DNA of 48,325 bases from Martelella alba (GTDB taxonomy: Bacteria > Pseudomonadota > Gammaproteobacteria > Enterobacterales > Enterobacteriaceae), in assembly GCF_005217455.1 (NCBI RefSeq), contig NZ_SZPQ01000037.1, positions 1 through 48,325 of the forward strand. The letters run 5' to 3'. The notes beneath the pieces were generated by a model. The model saw nothing but the letters and a program-made list of their open reading frames with translations. It made no database searches and was not told where the DNA came from. Each line of letters starts with the position of its first letter. The stretch's first letter is position 1. Shown piece after piece: positions 17,981 through 27,789 of the stretch. A program made the translations under genes and the position numbers.

Positions 17981-19130
17981 GCCTATCCCTCCCATTAAAT
18001 CCACACTGTCCGGCGACGATGAAACCCAGCTCGCCCAGCAACTCCGCCACGGCCGGATCATCGGCATCCACCCGCAGGGACGACCATTCACGGCGCTCCT
18101 GGTATTGCTTGCGCAGCCGGTCGAATCCCCCCGGCACGGCAGCCACCCGCCGCAATGCCGCATCATCGCGCCGCACATCATACACCAGATGGGTCAACCG
18201 CTTCAGCATGGCCTCATCCAAGGCCCCCCGTATCCGGATCCGTTCCACCGCCGGCGGCGGCAACACGTCATCCACCGCCGCCGACATGGGCCGGCCGAGG
18301 AATCGACTATACGCTTCGAATACCTGGGTGGTGCCGCGCGCCTTGCCCTCCAGGGTATAACCGGCGATATGGGGCGTACCGACAGCCACCCTTTCCAGCA
18401 AAGGCAGCGACAACGCCGGCTCCGGCTCCCAGACATCCAGGACGACCCGCAGATCCTTGCCCCGCGTCAATGCCTGAAGCAGCGCGGCGTTATCCACCAC
18501 CGCGCCCCGGCAGGCGTTGATCAGGATTCGGCCGGACGGCAACGCGGCCAGTAAATCATCGTTCACCGCATGCCAGGTCGCGTAGGGCCCGCTGGAGGTC
18601 AGCGGGGTATGGAACGTGAGGATATCCGCCTCGGACACCAGTTTTTCCAGCGGGTAAAAAGGCCCGGTCCGGCCCTGATCGGCCAGCGGCGGATCGCACA
18701 AAAGCGTGCGGATGCCCAGGGCCTGCAAGCGGCGATGCAACCGACCGCCCACATTGCCGGCACCGACGATGCCCACGGTTTTATCCCGCAGGGAAAAACC
18801 GTCACGCTCGGCCAGCATCAGCAGTGCGGAAAATACGTACTCCACCACCGCCACGGCATTGCAGCCGGGAGCGCCGGAAAAACCGATGCCGGCGCCGGCC
18901 AGCCAGGCGGTGTCGACATGATCGGTCCCGGCGGTGGCCGTACCCACGAATTTTACGCCGGCGCCCTGCAACAAGGCGGCATCCACCCGGGTTACCGACC
19001 GGACCATGAGCGCGCCGGCATCCCGCAATGTTTCAGCGGTGATATGCCGTCCAGGCGCCGATCGCACTTCCCCCAACCGGCAAAATAATTCCTGGGCGTA
19101 AGGCATGTTTTCGTCGACCAGTATTTCCAC
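17973..19130 (-). CDS. pdxB: Erythronate-4-phosphate dehydrogenase PdxB
   Basis: A 385-residue D-2-hydroxyacid dehydrogenase, the second step of DXP-dependent pyridoxal-phosphate synthesis. The conserved start [14 protein letters not shown] is reached from a GTG at 19130 with GGAG six bases upstream; an ATG at 19163 would add an atypical N-terminus. Visible: [14 protein letters not shown], the NAD fold [13 protein letters not shown], catalytic Arg in [13 protein letters not shown] and catalytic His in HIAGYTLEG, and the PdxB-only C-terminal dimerisation domain. It heads the pdxB-usg-truA-dedA run. Confidence 0.95.
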   Translation of the reverse strand: MEILVDENMPYAQELFCRLGEVRSAPGRHITAETLRDAGALMVRSVTRVDAALLQGAGVKFVGTATAGTDHVDTAWLAGAGIGFSGAPGCNAVAVVEYVFSALLMLAERDGFSLRDKTVGIVGAGNVGGRLHRRLQALGIRTLLCDPPLADQGRTGPFYPLEKLVSEADILTFHTPLTSSGPYATWHAVNDDLLAALPSGRILINACRGAVVDNAALLQALTRGKDLRVVLDVWEPEPALSLPLLERVAVGTPHIAGYTLEGKARGTTQVFEAYSRFLGRPMSAAVDDVLPPPAVERIRIRGALDEAMLKRLTHLVYDVRRDDAALRRVAAVPGGFDRLRKQYQERREWSSLRVDADDPAVAELLGELGFIVAGQCGFNGRDRHV

Positions 19131-19434
19131 TTCAGGCTCCGTCAGCCGATACCAGACTGTCATTGAAAATAAAAAAGGGAGATTATTCTGCCACCGATGG
19201 TTCAAAAAACCCAAGGTTATCCGGTAAAAATTCACGCGAGCGGCCGCCCGGCGGCAAAGCACGGCCCCGTCGCCATTTGCCCACGAACCGCGGCTCGCGG
19301 CAGAAAATGCCATCTTGTTGCTTGCCGCTACCCTAATACCCGACGAGTTGATATGATCCGCCGAACGATTTTCAGACGATCGCCGCTATGACCGGGTTGC
19401 GCGACACCAACCCTTGAATTGAAGGAAGCGTCAT
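19131..19434. other. Divergent pdxB/flk intergenic region
   Basis: These 304 bases separate the divergent pdxB and flk starts. I see no additional gene. Promoters must lie here, but I find no strong -35/-10 pair on either strand. Confidence 0.5.
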
Positions 19435-20469
19435 ATGCAACCTGTACAAGGCCCCGTCAATGGGGTATCGGGGGATCCGCCCCGTAATCGGGCGGACGCC
19501 GCATGGCATCCGGCGAATCGCGGCAATCCGCTGACCCCCTCGCAGCGAACCGCCATTGAGCGGCTGATCGTCAAAATCATGGCCCTCGGCAACAGTAAAG
19601 CGCCGGAAATCTGGGCCGCGCTGCGCCATCAATTGAATATTCCCGGCGAGGACGAGCTGACCGCCGAACATTTCCCGCAGGCCGAGGCCTTTTTGCAAGG
19701 CCGGCTGGATCAAGCCCAGCAGACCCACGCCAGTCGACAATTAATGCAGCAATTGACCGATCTGCTGCCGCAGGGCAACAATCGTCAGGCGGTGAGCGAT
19801 TATATCCGCCGCGAATTCGGCCATACCGTCTTAAGCCAACTTGAACCCGAACAATTGCTCCAGGTGGTCGAGCTGTTGCAGCATGGCCGACTGGATATCC
19901 CGTCCCCCCAGCAGGCGGCCATTTCCGATCGGACGTTGCTGCCGGCGGAACACAACAGTCTGAGCCAGCAGATTATCCGGCTGGCGGCGGCGACCGGCGA
20001 ATCGCCGGCGGATATCCGGCAAAACCTCATGACCATGATGGGGCTCAAAGCCGGCGATCCGATACCGGCCCGGCATTTTCCCCTGCTTATGCAATATCTG
20101 CAGGGTAATGTGACATTGTCACAACACCCCGCCCCCACCCTGGCCACCTTGCAGGCCGCGTTAAAACACCCGGTCAGCAGCGACGAACGGCAAGCCATGG
20201 AATCCTATGTCCTTGAGCATTTCGACATCGCCGGCCAAAGCGCGCTGACGCCGGCACAGGTCACCGCGGTATTGCAATTTCTCTTTATTTCCCGCCTGGC
20301 GCGCACGCACAGCCAGCATCAGACATCCGATCCCCGTTTGTTGCAACCGGCGCTCAATCCGCTTATCGCCACCGAACCGGTGGAGAAGTTTCCCGGTCTG
20401 GCCAAGAGCCGCTGGACCGTGGCGCTGGCCGCGCTGGCGGTGTTGGTATTGTTGTGGCTGTTGATATGA
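19435..20469 (+). CDS. flk: Flagella biosynthesis regulator Flk (RflH)
   Basis: A 344-residue tail-anchored protein. The N-terminal region is hydrophilic and helical with NPLTPSQRTAIERLIVKIMALGNSKAPEIWAALRHQL, and a single C-terminal span (WTVALAALAVLVLLWLLI) ends the protein, as in Salmonella Flk. Flk couples flagellar hook assembly to secretion and prevents premature export of FlgM. Start ATG 19435 has GGAAG upstream. Its presence implies the organism has, or recently had, flagella. Position between pdxB and yfcJ is as in E. coli. Confidence 0.93.
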   Translation: MQPVQGPVNGVSGDPPRNRADAAWHPANRGNPLTPSQRTAIERLIVKIMALGNSKAPEIWAALRHQLNIPGEDELTAEHFPQAEAFLQGRLDQAQQTHASRQLMQQLTDLLPQGNNRQAVSDYIRREFGHTVLSQLEPEQLLQVVELLQHGRLDIPSPQQAAISDRTLLPAEHNSLSQQIIRLAAATGESPADIRQNLMTMMGLKAGDPIPARHFPLLMQYLQGNVTLSQHPAPTLATLQAALKHPVSSDERQAMESYVLEHFDIAGQSALTPAQVTAVLQFLFISRLARTHSQHQTSDPRLLQPALNPLIATEPVEKFPGLAKSRWTVALAALAVLVLLWLLI

Positions 20470-20482
20470 AACGGCGGGCCTA

Positions 20483-21676
20483 TCATTGCCCGCGCCCGCC
20501 CTGCCGGGCGAACAGCCACACCACGCCCATCCCCGCCAGGGCGCTTACCATGGCGGCGGCGAATACCGAGGCATATCCCAGCCAGGTCGCGAGCAAACCG
20601 GCCAGCGGACCGGTGACGGCATAGGCGATATCCTGAAAGGCGGAATAGGCGCCGACCGCGGTACCCCGCACTTGGGGGGGCACCCGACGGACCACCTCCA
20701 CGCCCATGGCCGGAAAAATCAGCGAGCAGCCGGCTCCGGTCAACCCGGCGCCCAGCAACGCCGCCAAGGGCTGGGCGGCCTGCCAGAGCAGCAGCAACCC
20801 CAGCGCCTCCAGCGCCAACGAAATCAAGGTTACCCGGATGCCGCCTATTCTATCGGGTAAATGACCAAACAATAGCCTCATCAGAACAAACGCCAGGCCG
20901 AAAGCGCTTAATGCCAGGCCGGCATTGCCCCATTGCCGGACGGAGAAATACAGCGACACGAAAGTGCCGATGGCGGCAAAGCCCACCCCTTGCAGGCTTA
21001 AAGCCAGCCCCGGTAGCCAGATCAGCCCCATGACCCGCCAAAGGGACAGACGACGTCCCGACTGCGGCGCCACCGGCGCCACCCGTCCGTTGCAGGCCCA
21101 TGCCAGCAACGGCAACAGCAGCGTGCTCGCGCCAAGGGCGGCGAACCCCCATCTTGCATTCAGCAATAACCCGAGCGGCGCGCCCACCGCCAGCGATCCG
21201 TAAATCGCCGCGCCGTTCCAGGACATCACTTTTCCCGAACGCGACGCCCCCAACAGACCGAATCCCCAGGCCAGCGTGCCGGTCAGCAGTTGGCTTTCGC
21301 CGAATCCGAGGATAAGCCGTCCAAGAATAAGCAGAAGATACTTCGCGCTCGTCGGCCAGGGCGACAATGCCGATAGCAAATAGGCCAACCCGGCCAGGGC
21401 GCAGGCGGCCATGCCCTGCAACGCCGAACGCCGGGCGCCCCGTTGATCGGCCAGCCGCCCGGCGTAACCGCGGGTCAGTACCGTGGCCAGAAACTGGATC
21501 CCCACGGCGACGCCCACCAGTGTGTTGTTCAGGCCGAGCACATGATGAACGTACAAGGGAATGACCGGCAACGGCAAGCCGATGGTGAGATAACAGAAAA
21601 AAACCGCGCTGGTTAAAGACAGTAGCGTTCGGTTGGCCTTTGGGGCCGTTAAAGGCTGTTCAACAGATGACGTCAT
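20483..21676 (-). CDS. yfcJ: MFS transporter YfcJ
   Basis: A 397-residue major facilitator transporter with about twelve hydrophobic segments and the signature loop [15 protein letters not shown] between spans 2 and 3. E. coli YfcJ (392 residues) is a putative arabinose-type drug or sugar exporter whose substrate is not known. I start at ATG 21676 (MTSSVEQ) with GGAGAG upstream. It converges with flk, the stops being 13 bases apart. A palindrome at 21769-21780 lies about 94 bases upstream and may be an operator. Confidence 0.9.
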   Translation of the reverse strand: MTSSVEQPLTAPKANRTLLSLTSAVFFCYLTIGLPLPVIPLYVHHVLGLNNTLVGVAVGIQFLATVLTRGYAGRLADQRGARRSALQGMAACALAGLAYLLSALSPWPTSAKYLLLILGRLILGFGESQLLTGTLAWGFGLLGASRSGKVMSWNGAAIYGSLAVGAPLGLLLNARWGFAALGASTLLLPLLAWACNGRVAPVAPQSGRRLSLWRVMGLIWLPGLALSLQGVGFAAIGTFVSLYFSVRQWGNAGLALSAFGLAFVLMRLLFGHLPDRIGGIRVTLISLALEALGLLLLWQAAQPLAALLGAGLTGAGCSLIFPAMGVEVVRRVPPQVRGTAVGAYSAFQDIAYAVTGPLAGLLATWLGYASVFAAAMVSALAGMGVVWLFARQGGRGQ

Positions 21677-21768
21677 AAATGGCTCTCCCGGTTCAAACGA
21701 GGGAAAGCCGGCCAAAATCCGCACCCGCTCTCCCTACAATGTCGCACAAAGTAAGGACGGATGCGTTG

Positions 21769-21780
21769 GTTAACGTTAAC
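21769..21780. promoter_or_regulatory. Palindrome GTTAACGTTAAC upstream of yfcJ
   Basis: A perfect 12-base palindrome with central CG, of LacI-family style. It contains TTAACGTTAA, the same 10-base core found upstream of cvpA. It is probably a regulatory site of yfcJ. Confidence 0.45.
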
Positions 21781-21810
21781 GCTTACGCTTAAGATCCGGC
21801 ATCCGATGGC

Positions 21811-21856
21811 GATAAAACGGCGCCGGCGGGCCGAAACCACCCGGACCCGGCCCGCC
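21811..21856 (-). terminator. Probable terminator of fabB
   Basis: On the minus strand GGCGGGCC pairs with GGCCCGCC over eight bases around a 16-base loop; GGCGCCG and TTTT follow. It lies 50 bases after the fabB stop. The U-run is short and displaced, so efficiency is uncertain. Confidence 0.55.
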
Positions 21857-21906
21857 ATCCTGGTCGGGGATAATGCGTGCCGGCATACCAGGCGCTTGTC
21901 AGGATA

Positions 21907-23118
21907 TTACACTAGTTTGCGCATGACCAGAGTGGCGTTGGTGCCGCCGAAACCAAAGCTGTTGGTCATCACGGTGGTCAGACGGCGTTCGGTAGGCGTG
22001 GTAATAAGATTCATCCCCGCGGCCTGGGGATCCAACTGTTCGATGTTAATGCTCGGCGCGATGAAATTATGCTCCAGCATAAGCAGGGTGTAAATGGTCT
22101 CATGGACGCCAGCCGCGCCCAAGGAGTGCCCGCTCATGGCCTTGGTGGACGAAAACGCCGGATGGTCGGCGCCGAACGTTTCGCGGATGGCCCATAATTC
22201 CTTGACATCGCCAACGGGCGTCGACGTACCATGCACATTGAGATAATCAATGGGCGTATCGACATTTTTCAACGCCATTTTCATACAACGGATAGCGCCT
22301 TCCCCCGACGGGGCCACCATATCCGCGCCGTCGGAATTGGCGCCATAGCCAATGATTTCCGCATAAATATGCGCGCCGCGGGCCAAGGCGTGTTCCAGTT
22401 CCTCAACAACCACGATCCCGCCGCCGCCGGCAATGACAAAGCCGTCGCGATTGACATCGTAGGTACGCGAAGCTTTGGTGGGCGTATCATTATATCGGGT
22501 GGATAAAGCGCCCATGGCGTCGAATTCGCAGGCCATCTCCCAGCAAAGCTCTTCGCCGCCGCCGGCGAAGACGACATCCTGCTTGTCCAGTTGGATCATT
22601 TCCACCGCATTGCCGATACAATGCGCGGAAGTGGAACAGGCCGAGCTGATGGAATAGTTGACGCCGCGGATCTTGAAGGGCGTGGCAAGGCAGGCGGAAA
22701 CGCCGGAACCCATGGCCTTGGTGACCATATAAGGACCGACGCCCCGTAAACCGCGGGCGCGCATGCCGTCGGACCCGGCGACCTGGTTGCGCGGCGAGCC
22801 GCCGCCGGAGCCGACGATAAGCCCGGTACGATCATGGGATACCATTTCGGGAGTGAGGCCGGAATCCTTGATGGCCTGCTCCATGGAGAGATAGGCATAA
22901 ATAGAAGCATCACTCATAAAGCGCGCAATTTTACGATCAATCAGCCCATTGGTATCGAGTTTGATATCGCCCCAGACGTGGCTGCGCATACCGGAATCTT
23001 TCAGTTCCTGAGAGAAAGTGATTCCCGAGCGGCCTTGTTGCAGGGACGCCAGAACCTCTTTCTGGTCGTTCCCGATACTCGATATAATCCCCAGGCCGGT
23101 AATCACTGCACGTTTCAT
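21907..23118 (-). CDS. fabB: 3-oxoacyl-ACP synthase I FabB
   Basis: A 403-residue condensing enzyme that elongates acyl-ACP and is essential for unsaturated fatty acids. The active-site cysteine is Cys161 in [12 protein letters not shown]; the catalytic histidines are in [12 protein letters not shown] and [11 protein letters not shown], giving the Cys-His-His triad. The glycine-rich [11 protein letters not shown] is near the C-terminus. Start ATG 23118 has GAGG upstream. FabR and FadR sites precede it. Position between yfcJ and mnmC is as in E. coli. Confidence 0.98.
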   Translation of the reverse strand: MKRAVITGLGIISSIGNDQKEVLASLQQGRSGITFSQELKDSGMRSHVWGDIKLDTNGLIDRKIARFMSDASIYAYLSMEQAIKDSGLTPEMVSHDRTGLIVGSGGGSPRNQVAGSDGMRARGLRGVGPYMVTKAMGSGVSACLATPFKIRGVNYSISSACSTSAHCIGNAVEMIQLDKQDVVFAGGGEELCWEMACEFDAMGALSTRYNDTPTKASRTYDVNRDGFVIAGGGGIVVVEELEHALARGAHIYAEIIGYGANSDGADMVAPSGEGAIRCMKMALKNVDTPIDYLNVHGTSTPVGDVKELWAIRETFGADHPAFSSTKAMSGHSLGAAGVHETIYTLLMLEHNFIAPSINIEQLDPQAAGMNLITTPTERRLTTVMTNSFGFGGTNATLVMRKLV

Positions 23119-23157
23119 TTAATACCTCTTGTATTTATATATGAGTTTCTGTGACGC

Positions 23158-23186
23158 ACTTTAGCTTACAGATGTAAGCTGAACAA
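23158..23186 (-). promoter_or_regulatory. fabB promoter
   Basis: On the minus strand TTGTTC (23181-23186), exactly 17 bases, then TAAAGT (23158-23163), 40 bases upstream of the fabB ATG. The spacer is filled by the FabR palindrome and the -35 lies inside the FadR site. Confidence 0.7.
23163..23180. promoter_or_regulatory. FabR operator of fabB
   Basis: AGCTTACAGATGTAAGCT is a perfect 18-base palindrome (AGCTTACA-N2-TGTAAGCT) in the form of the FabR site known at fabA and fabB. Sitting between -35 and -10 it would allow FabR, sensing unsaturated acyl-CoA/ACP, to repress fabB. Confidence 0.8.
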
Positions 23187-23197
23187 GTCCGATCAGC
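23181..23197. promoter_or_regulatory. FadR activator site of fabB
   Basis: On the minus strand GCTGATCGGACTTGTTC agrees well with the FadR consensus AACTGGTCNGACCNGTT and resembles the E. coli fabB FadR site. It overlaps the -35 region, as in E. coli, where FadR activates fabB. Confidence 0.75.
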
Positions 23198-23273
23198 CGT
23201 TCTTTGCTAAATTTGCGCCGCAAAGCACACCTCGCTAGAATCGCTACATTTCCTGACGCACGAGTCTATCGCC

Positions 23274-25298
23274 TTGAGTCGCCTTCCCATCCGCCAGGCC
23301 GTATTGGACTGGAACGAACAGGGTACGCCTGTATCCCGACAATTTGATGACGTCTATTTCTCCAGCCAGGACGGACTGGCGGAAACCCGCTATGTTTTTT
23401 TGCGGGGAAACGATCTGCCGGAACGGCTGATCCGCCATCCGTGCCGCCACTTCAGGGTGGCGGAAACCGGCTTTGGCACCGGCCTGAATTTTCTCGCCCT
23501 GTGGCGGGCTTTTGCGCTTTGCCGGCATGAACGGCTGATGAACCCGCAGGGGGTTCGCCATCTGCATTTCATCAGCATTGAGCAATATCCGCTTTCGGCC
23601 GAGGATTTGGCGCTGGCCCATGGACAATGGCCGGAATTAGCCGATTATGCCGAGCAGTTGCGGCGCGCATGGCCGCCGGCCGTAGCGGGTTGCCACCGGT
23701 TATTGCTGGGCGAGGGCGAGGTGACGCTGGATTTGTGGTTCGGCGAAGCCAATGAGGTATTGGCCGGCATGGACGACAGCTTGCACCGGCAGGTGGATGC
23801 CTGGTTTTTGGACGGTTTCGCCCCGGCACGCAATCCCGCCATGTGGACCGATGGGCTTTTTCAGTACTTGGCGCGTTTCACCCGTCCGGGCGGTACGTTC
23901 GCGACCTTTACCGCCGCCGGTTTTGTTCGCCGGGGTTTGCAACAAGCCGGGTTCGCCGTCAAAAAATTGCCGGGCTTCGGCAAAAAACGGGAAATGGCCA
24001 TCGGCCGGCTAACGCAAACGACCGACGTTCCCGTCGTCGCGCCCTGGTATCAGCGTCAACGCGCCACCTTGCCGAGGGGGATGGCCGTTATCGGCGGCGG
24101 TATTGCCGGCGCGCTGTGCGCGGCCGCCCTGACGCGCCGGGGCGCCGAGGTCTCTTTGTATTGCGCCGATCCGGCGCCGGCGCAAGGCGCGTCCGGCAAT
24201 CGGCAAGGCGCCTTGTACCCCCTGCTTAACTGCGAGGATCCGGCGCTGACGCGGTATTTCGCTTGCGCGTTTCCGTTCGCCAGCCGTTATTATCGCCATT
24301 GCGCCGACCGCGGCATGGCGTTCGAACACCAATGGTGCGGCGTCGCGCAATTGGCTTATGACGCCCGTAGCGCCCGCAAGATCCGGCGCATGCTGGCGCT
24401 GGGCTGGCCCGCCACCCTGGTGCGCGAAACGCGTCGGGGTGAAACGGCGCGGCTCATCGGGGTGGAAACCGGTTGCGATAGTGCGATTTATCCCCTGGGC
24501 GGCTGGCTGAACCCCGCGCAATTCACCGCCGCGCTGCTGCGGCATGAAGCCAATGCCGGCCTGAAATTGCATTACGGCCATGACGTGGCGCATCTTGAGA
24601 GGACCGCGGACGGCTGGCTTTTGCATTTTACCGATGGACGCACGGCGTTACATCCCCTGGTCGTGCTGGCCAACGGTCATCGGCTGCGGCAATGGCCCAT
24701 GACCCGGCCATTACCGCTAACCAATATCCGCGGCCAGGTCAGCCACATCCCCGCGGTAGCGGGACTTGCCGGCCTGCGCCAGGTGATATGCTATGACGGT
24801 TATTTGACGCCGGCCAGCCCAGGCTATGGGACGCATAGCCTGGGCGCCAGCGCGGTACGGGATGACGAGCATACCGAATACCGCCAGTCCGAGCAGCAGC
24901 AGAACCTGGCGCGGCTGGAAAATTGCCTGCCGGGACGGGATTGGATCAGCCATATTGATATCAGTGCCGGCCAGGCGCGCTGCGCCATACGTTGCAGCGC
25001 GCGTGACCATCTACCGATGGTGGGCAATGTGCCTGATTACCCGGCGACCCTGGCGGCCTATCGCGTTTTGCCCGACCTGTTGTCCGTTGGCGCGACAGCG
25101 ACGGCGGCGCCCTGCCTCGCCGATTTGTTTATGCTGGGCGCGCTGGGTTCGCGCGGTTTGTGCTCGGCGCCGCTGGCGGCGGAAATCCTGGCGGCGCAGA
25201 TTTTCGGCGAACCCTTGCCGATGGAGGGCGAACTGGCGGCGGCGCTTAACCCCAACCGTTTTTGGATCAGAAAGCTGCTTAAGGGAAAAGAACTGTGA
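23274..25298 (+). CDS. mnmC: Bifunctional tRNA mnm5s2U synthesis protein MnmC
   Basis: A 674-residue two-domain enzyme finishing 5-methylaminomethyl-2-thiouridine at tRNA position 34. The N-terminal domain (about 1-260) is the SAM-dependent methyltransferase, with AETGFGTGLNFLALW and VDAWFLDGFAPARNPAMW. The C-terminal domain (from about 270) is the FAD-dependent oxidoreductase with VIGGGIAGALCAAAL. Start is TTG at 23274, preceded by a weak GAG; no in-frame ATG or GTG gives the family N-terminus. It is divergent from fabB and its promoter overlaps that regulatory gap. Confidence 0.95.
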   Translation: MSRLPIRQAVLDWNEQGTPVSRQFDDVYFSSQDGLAETRYVFLRGNDLPERLIRHPCRHFRVAETGFGTGLNFLALWRAFALCRHERLMNPQGVRHLHFISIEQYPLSAEDLALAHGQWPELADYAEQLRRAWPPAVAGCHRLLLGEGEVTLDLWFGEANEVLAGMDDSLHRQVDAWFLDGFAPARNPAMWTDGLFQYLARFTRPGGTFATFTAAGFVRRGLQQAGFAVKKLPGFGKKREMAIGRLTQTTDVPVVAPWYQRQRATLPRGMAVIGGGIAGALCAAALTRRGAEVSLYCADPAPAQGASGNRQGALYPLLNCEDPALTRYFACAFPFASRYYRHCADRGMAFEHQWCGVAQLAYDARSARKIRRMLALGWPATLVRETRRGETARLIGVETGCDSAIYPLGGWLNPAQFTAALLRHEANAGLKLHYGHDVAHLERTADGWLLHFTDGRTALHPLVVLANGHRLRQWPMTRPLPLTNIRGQVSHIPAVAGLAGLRQVICYDGYLTPASPGYGTHSLGASAVRDDEHTEYRQSEQQQNLARLENCLPGRDWISHIDISAGQARCAIRCSARDHLPMVGNVPDYPATLAAYRVLPDLLSVGATATAAPCLADLFMLGALGSRGLCSAPLAAEILAAQIFGEPLPMEGELAAALNPNRFWIRKLLKGKEL

Positions 25299-25308
25299 AA
25301 CGACGCCG

Positions 25309-27375
25309 TCAAAACGCGACATTCAGCTTTGCCCACAGCGTTCGACCCGGCTCGGAAATGGGTTGTCCGGCGGTATAGCCGAACCCCTGATGGCCTGACA
25401 AATTGAGATGTTCGCTGTAGTTTTTGTTGAAAATGTTGTCGATGCCGCCACTGACCTTCACATCCTTGCCGGCTTTGAAGGCGGCATTGGCCGACAGCAC
25501 GCCGAAACCGGCGCTGGCGCCATAGTCCCTGCCCGCCGCGTTGCCCTCATTCAGGGCCACCCGGCGCTGGCCGGCCGCCACCCGCCATAACGCGGCAAGG
25601 CTCCAACGCTCCCGCTCGTAGGTCAATCCCAATCGCGCTTCCAGCGGCGGGATCTGCGGCAAGGGCCGGTGTTCGCTGCGATTTCGGCCCCAGGCATACG
25701 CTAAACTGCCATCGGTCTTCCAATGCTCGCTCAAACGGTATTCCAGCCCCATTTCCCCGCCCAGGGCGGTCGCGGCGATATTTTCCACCCCTCGCCGGTA
25801 GCCGTCGCGGGGATAATAGGTGGTCAGGATGAAATCGTCGATGCTCGCCAGATAGCCGGACAGCCAACCATTAACCACCGCGCCGCTATAATGGGCGCCG
25901 ATATCGAGTTGGCGGGTTTTTTCAGGTTTCAGGCGGACAAAAGGATCCTCTCCTCCGGGACCCGTAACGGGTGAAAACAGCTCCCAGTAATCCGGGAAGC
26001 GCTCGGTATATCCCAGTCCCGCATAAAGCATGACCGGCCACCGCGCCGACCGGTGTTCCAACCTGACAAATCCTCCCGGCGTCACCGACACCCGGTCCTC
26101 CCGTCCCGACGAGGCAAACTTTTGCGCCTTGATATGATCAAAACGCGCGCCACTGATCCAACGGTGTTGTTCGCCGGCAAACCAGGTCAGCTCGCCGAAG
26201 ACGCCATAACGATCGAAGCGGGCGTCTTTTCGCCACTGCTGGCGATGCTTGGCGCGATGACTGTCGGTCTGCATGTCGATGCCGGTTTGCAGCTTGGTCG
26301 ACCGCCCCAGCCAGTCGGCCTGCGCCCGCCCGCCGAAAATGCGGCGATCCAGATTCTTGCTTTGGGCGCGGGCGGGGCGGTGCGGTTTGCCGCGGCCGGA
26401 GCCTACCGGCCCGCAGCAGGCGCGGCGCGGCGACGAATTATCCATGATATGGTCGATATAGTTATAATGGAACTCCGCCTCGACGTAGTCCGGCCCGTCA
26501 CCGTTCGTTCTTTGCTTTTCCAGACGCGCGCCCAGGCTCTCGCGCCGAAACCGCGAACCGTCCATCCCCCGGGAGGCATAGCTGGCCTCCCCATCCCCTT
26601 TACCACCGCTTAGCGACAGCAGCGTGGCCTCATCCGGCGTCCAGCCCGCCACCACGTCGCCGCTCCATTTACGCCAGCGCGAGGGCACCCGGCGGCCCTT
26701 GCCGTCCCGATAATCGTCGGCTGTCGAATGGGTGCCGATCACTTGCAGATAGCCCTGTTCCCCCCCCACCCACCCGTCGAAATTTTCGTCGAACCGCCGG
26801 TTGGAGCCGGCCAGGATATTGGCGTCAATGCCCACGCCGGACGCGTCGAATCGCGGACGGGTCCGCTCAAAGCGCAGGACGCCCGCCGAGGCGCCGGGCC
26901 CCCATAATACCGTTTGCGGCCCCTTGACCAGCGTCAGCAAATCGAAACTTTCCGGCGAGATGTAGGAGGTGGGCGCATCCATGCGCCCGGGACAGGCGCC
27001 CAGCATTTCCGCACCGCCCGCCAGAATTTTCAGTCGTGAGCCGAACATGCCGCGAAAGACCGGATCGCCGTTCGTGCCGCCATTACGCAGCAAGGAGAAA
27101 CCCGGAATGGTTTTAAGATAATCGGCGCCATCGCTGGCGGGAACCGGCTGGCGCGGAAGCCGGGGCGACGTCACGACCGTTAGGGGAGAATCCCGCGGCG
27201 CGCTGACGGTAATGACGTCGGCTGCGAAGGCGTCGCGGCGCGGATCTTCCGCTGATTCGGCTGGCAGCGACTCGCCGCCGGCCCCGCCGACGACAGCCAA
27301 AGCCAATAGCGGCAACAAGCGGACGAAACGGCGAGAAGCGAAAACAGGCTGAGCGTAGAAATCCCTTATATTCAT
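25309..27375 (-). CDS. TonB-dependent copper receptor, OprC/NosA family
   Basis: A 688-residue outer-membrane receptor: signal sequence (about 1-33), a TonB-box-like DVITVSA near residue 53, a plug domain (LKTIPGFSLLRNGG, FRGMFGSRLKIL, VKGPQTVLWGPGASAGVLRFER) and a C-terminal 22-strand barrel ending in aromatic Phe. The copper-binding signature of Pseudomonas OprC, CxxxM plus HxM, is present as Cys128-PGR-Met132 and His309-Ile-Met311. This makes copper the likely ligand rather than siderophores or cobalamin. A further Cys320-Cys321 pair sits nearby. It is inserted between mnmC and yfcL, absent there in E. coli; the mnmC and receptor stops face each other ten bases apart. Confidence 0.88.
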   Translation of the reverse strand: MNIRDFYAQPVFASRRFVRLLPLLALAVVGGAGGESLPAESAEDPRRDAFAADVITVSAPRDSPLTVVTSPRLPRQPVPASDGADYLKTIPGFSLLRNGGTNGDPVFRGMFGSRLKILAGGAEMLGACPGRMDAPTSYISPESFDLLTLVKGPQTVLWGPGASAGVLRFERTRPRFDASGVGIDANILAGSNRRFDENFDGWVGGEQGYLQVIGTHSTADDYRDGKGRRVPSRWRKWSGDVVAGWTPDEATLLSLSGGKGDGEASYASRGMDGSRFRRESLGARLEKQRTNGDGPDYVEAEFHYNYIDHIMDNSSPRRACCGPVGSGRGKPHRPARAQSKNLDRRIFGGRAQADWLGRSTKLQTGIDMQTDSHRAKHRQQWRKDARFDRYGVFGELTWFAGEQHRWISGARFDHIKAQKFASSGREDRVSVTPGGFVRLEHRSARWPVMLYAGLGYTERFPDYWELFSPVTGPGGEDPFVRLKPEKTRQLDIGAHYSGAVVNGWLSGYLASIDDFILTTYYPRDGYRRGVENIAATALGGEMGLEYRLSEHWKTDGSLAYAWGRNRSEHRPLPQIPPLEARLGLTYERERWSLAALWRVAAGQRRVALNEGNAAGRDYGASAGFGVLSANAAFKAGKDVKVSGGIDNIFNKNYSEHLNLSGHQGFGYTAGQPISEPGRTLWAKLNVAF

Positions 27376-27789
27376 TCTCTGTCCTTGTGTGTCCTTACAT
27401 TAACGATCCTTTCACGGCGATTTGTCGCGACCAGGCGACGGCCCTGGCGCCGCCGGCAAAACCGGAAGCGGGCCAAGGGTAAGTCGGTGCAAAGAGCATC
27501 GCCGGGCTACCGGCGATGGCAAGGCTGGGAAAGACACAGTCCGGGCGAATTCGCCGCGGACGGGGCATGGAGGATCCGTTTTCGCCGCCGACCTGGAAAC
27601 TTACGACCGCATGACGGGAATTTTACGTGAAGAGCCAGGGCGGCGGGACTGTTACTTCCGTTTCGTTTATCTGCGGTAAGGGATTTTCCCCGATGCGCCG
27701 CAAGGCCCTGTTCATTTGACGCGGGGGAGGATGTTAATGCCGCGCCTTTTCATAAAGACGCGTCCTGTCGCAAGCGGCCCCTCCGTGGG
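27376..27789. other. Long region upstream of the copper receptor
   Basis: About 414 bases between the receptor start and the yfcL stop, both on the minus strand. The receptor ATG is preceded by AAGGACAGAGA. A strong hairpin lies at 27498-27517. Open frames crossing the region on the plus strand have atypical composition and no likely start, and I see no gene. No copper-regulator box or riboswitch could be assigned. Confidence 0.5.
27498..27517. repeat. Strong hairpin in the receptor leader region
   Basis: ATCGCCGG and CCGGCGAT pair perfectly around GCTA, 123 bases upstream of the receptor start. No U-run follows on either strand, so it is more likely a leader structure or binding site than a terminator. 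Confidence 0.5.

Noticed and set aside
17981-18181. Upstream extension of usg by 67 codons.
   Set aside because: It lies wholly inside pdxB and matches no Usg protein; ATG 17980 has GGGAGGG.
27470-27560. Stretch reading AAGGGTAAGTCGGTGCAAA on the plus strand, like part of a cobalamin riboswitch near a TonB-dependent receptor.
   Set aside because: It is on the wrong strand for the receptor, the CCGCAACTGT and B12-box parts are missing, and no plus-strand gene follows.
27385-27679. Plus-strand open frames upstream of the copper receptor.
   Set aside because: Arg/Gly-rich composition typical of chance frames in GC-rich DNA, no ribosome site, no family.
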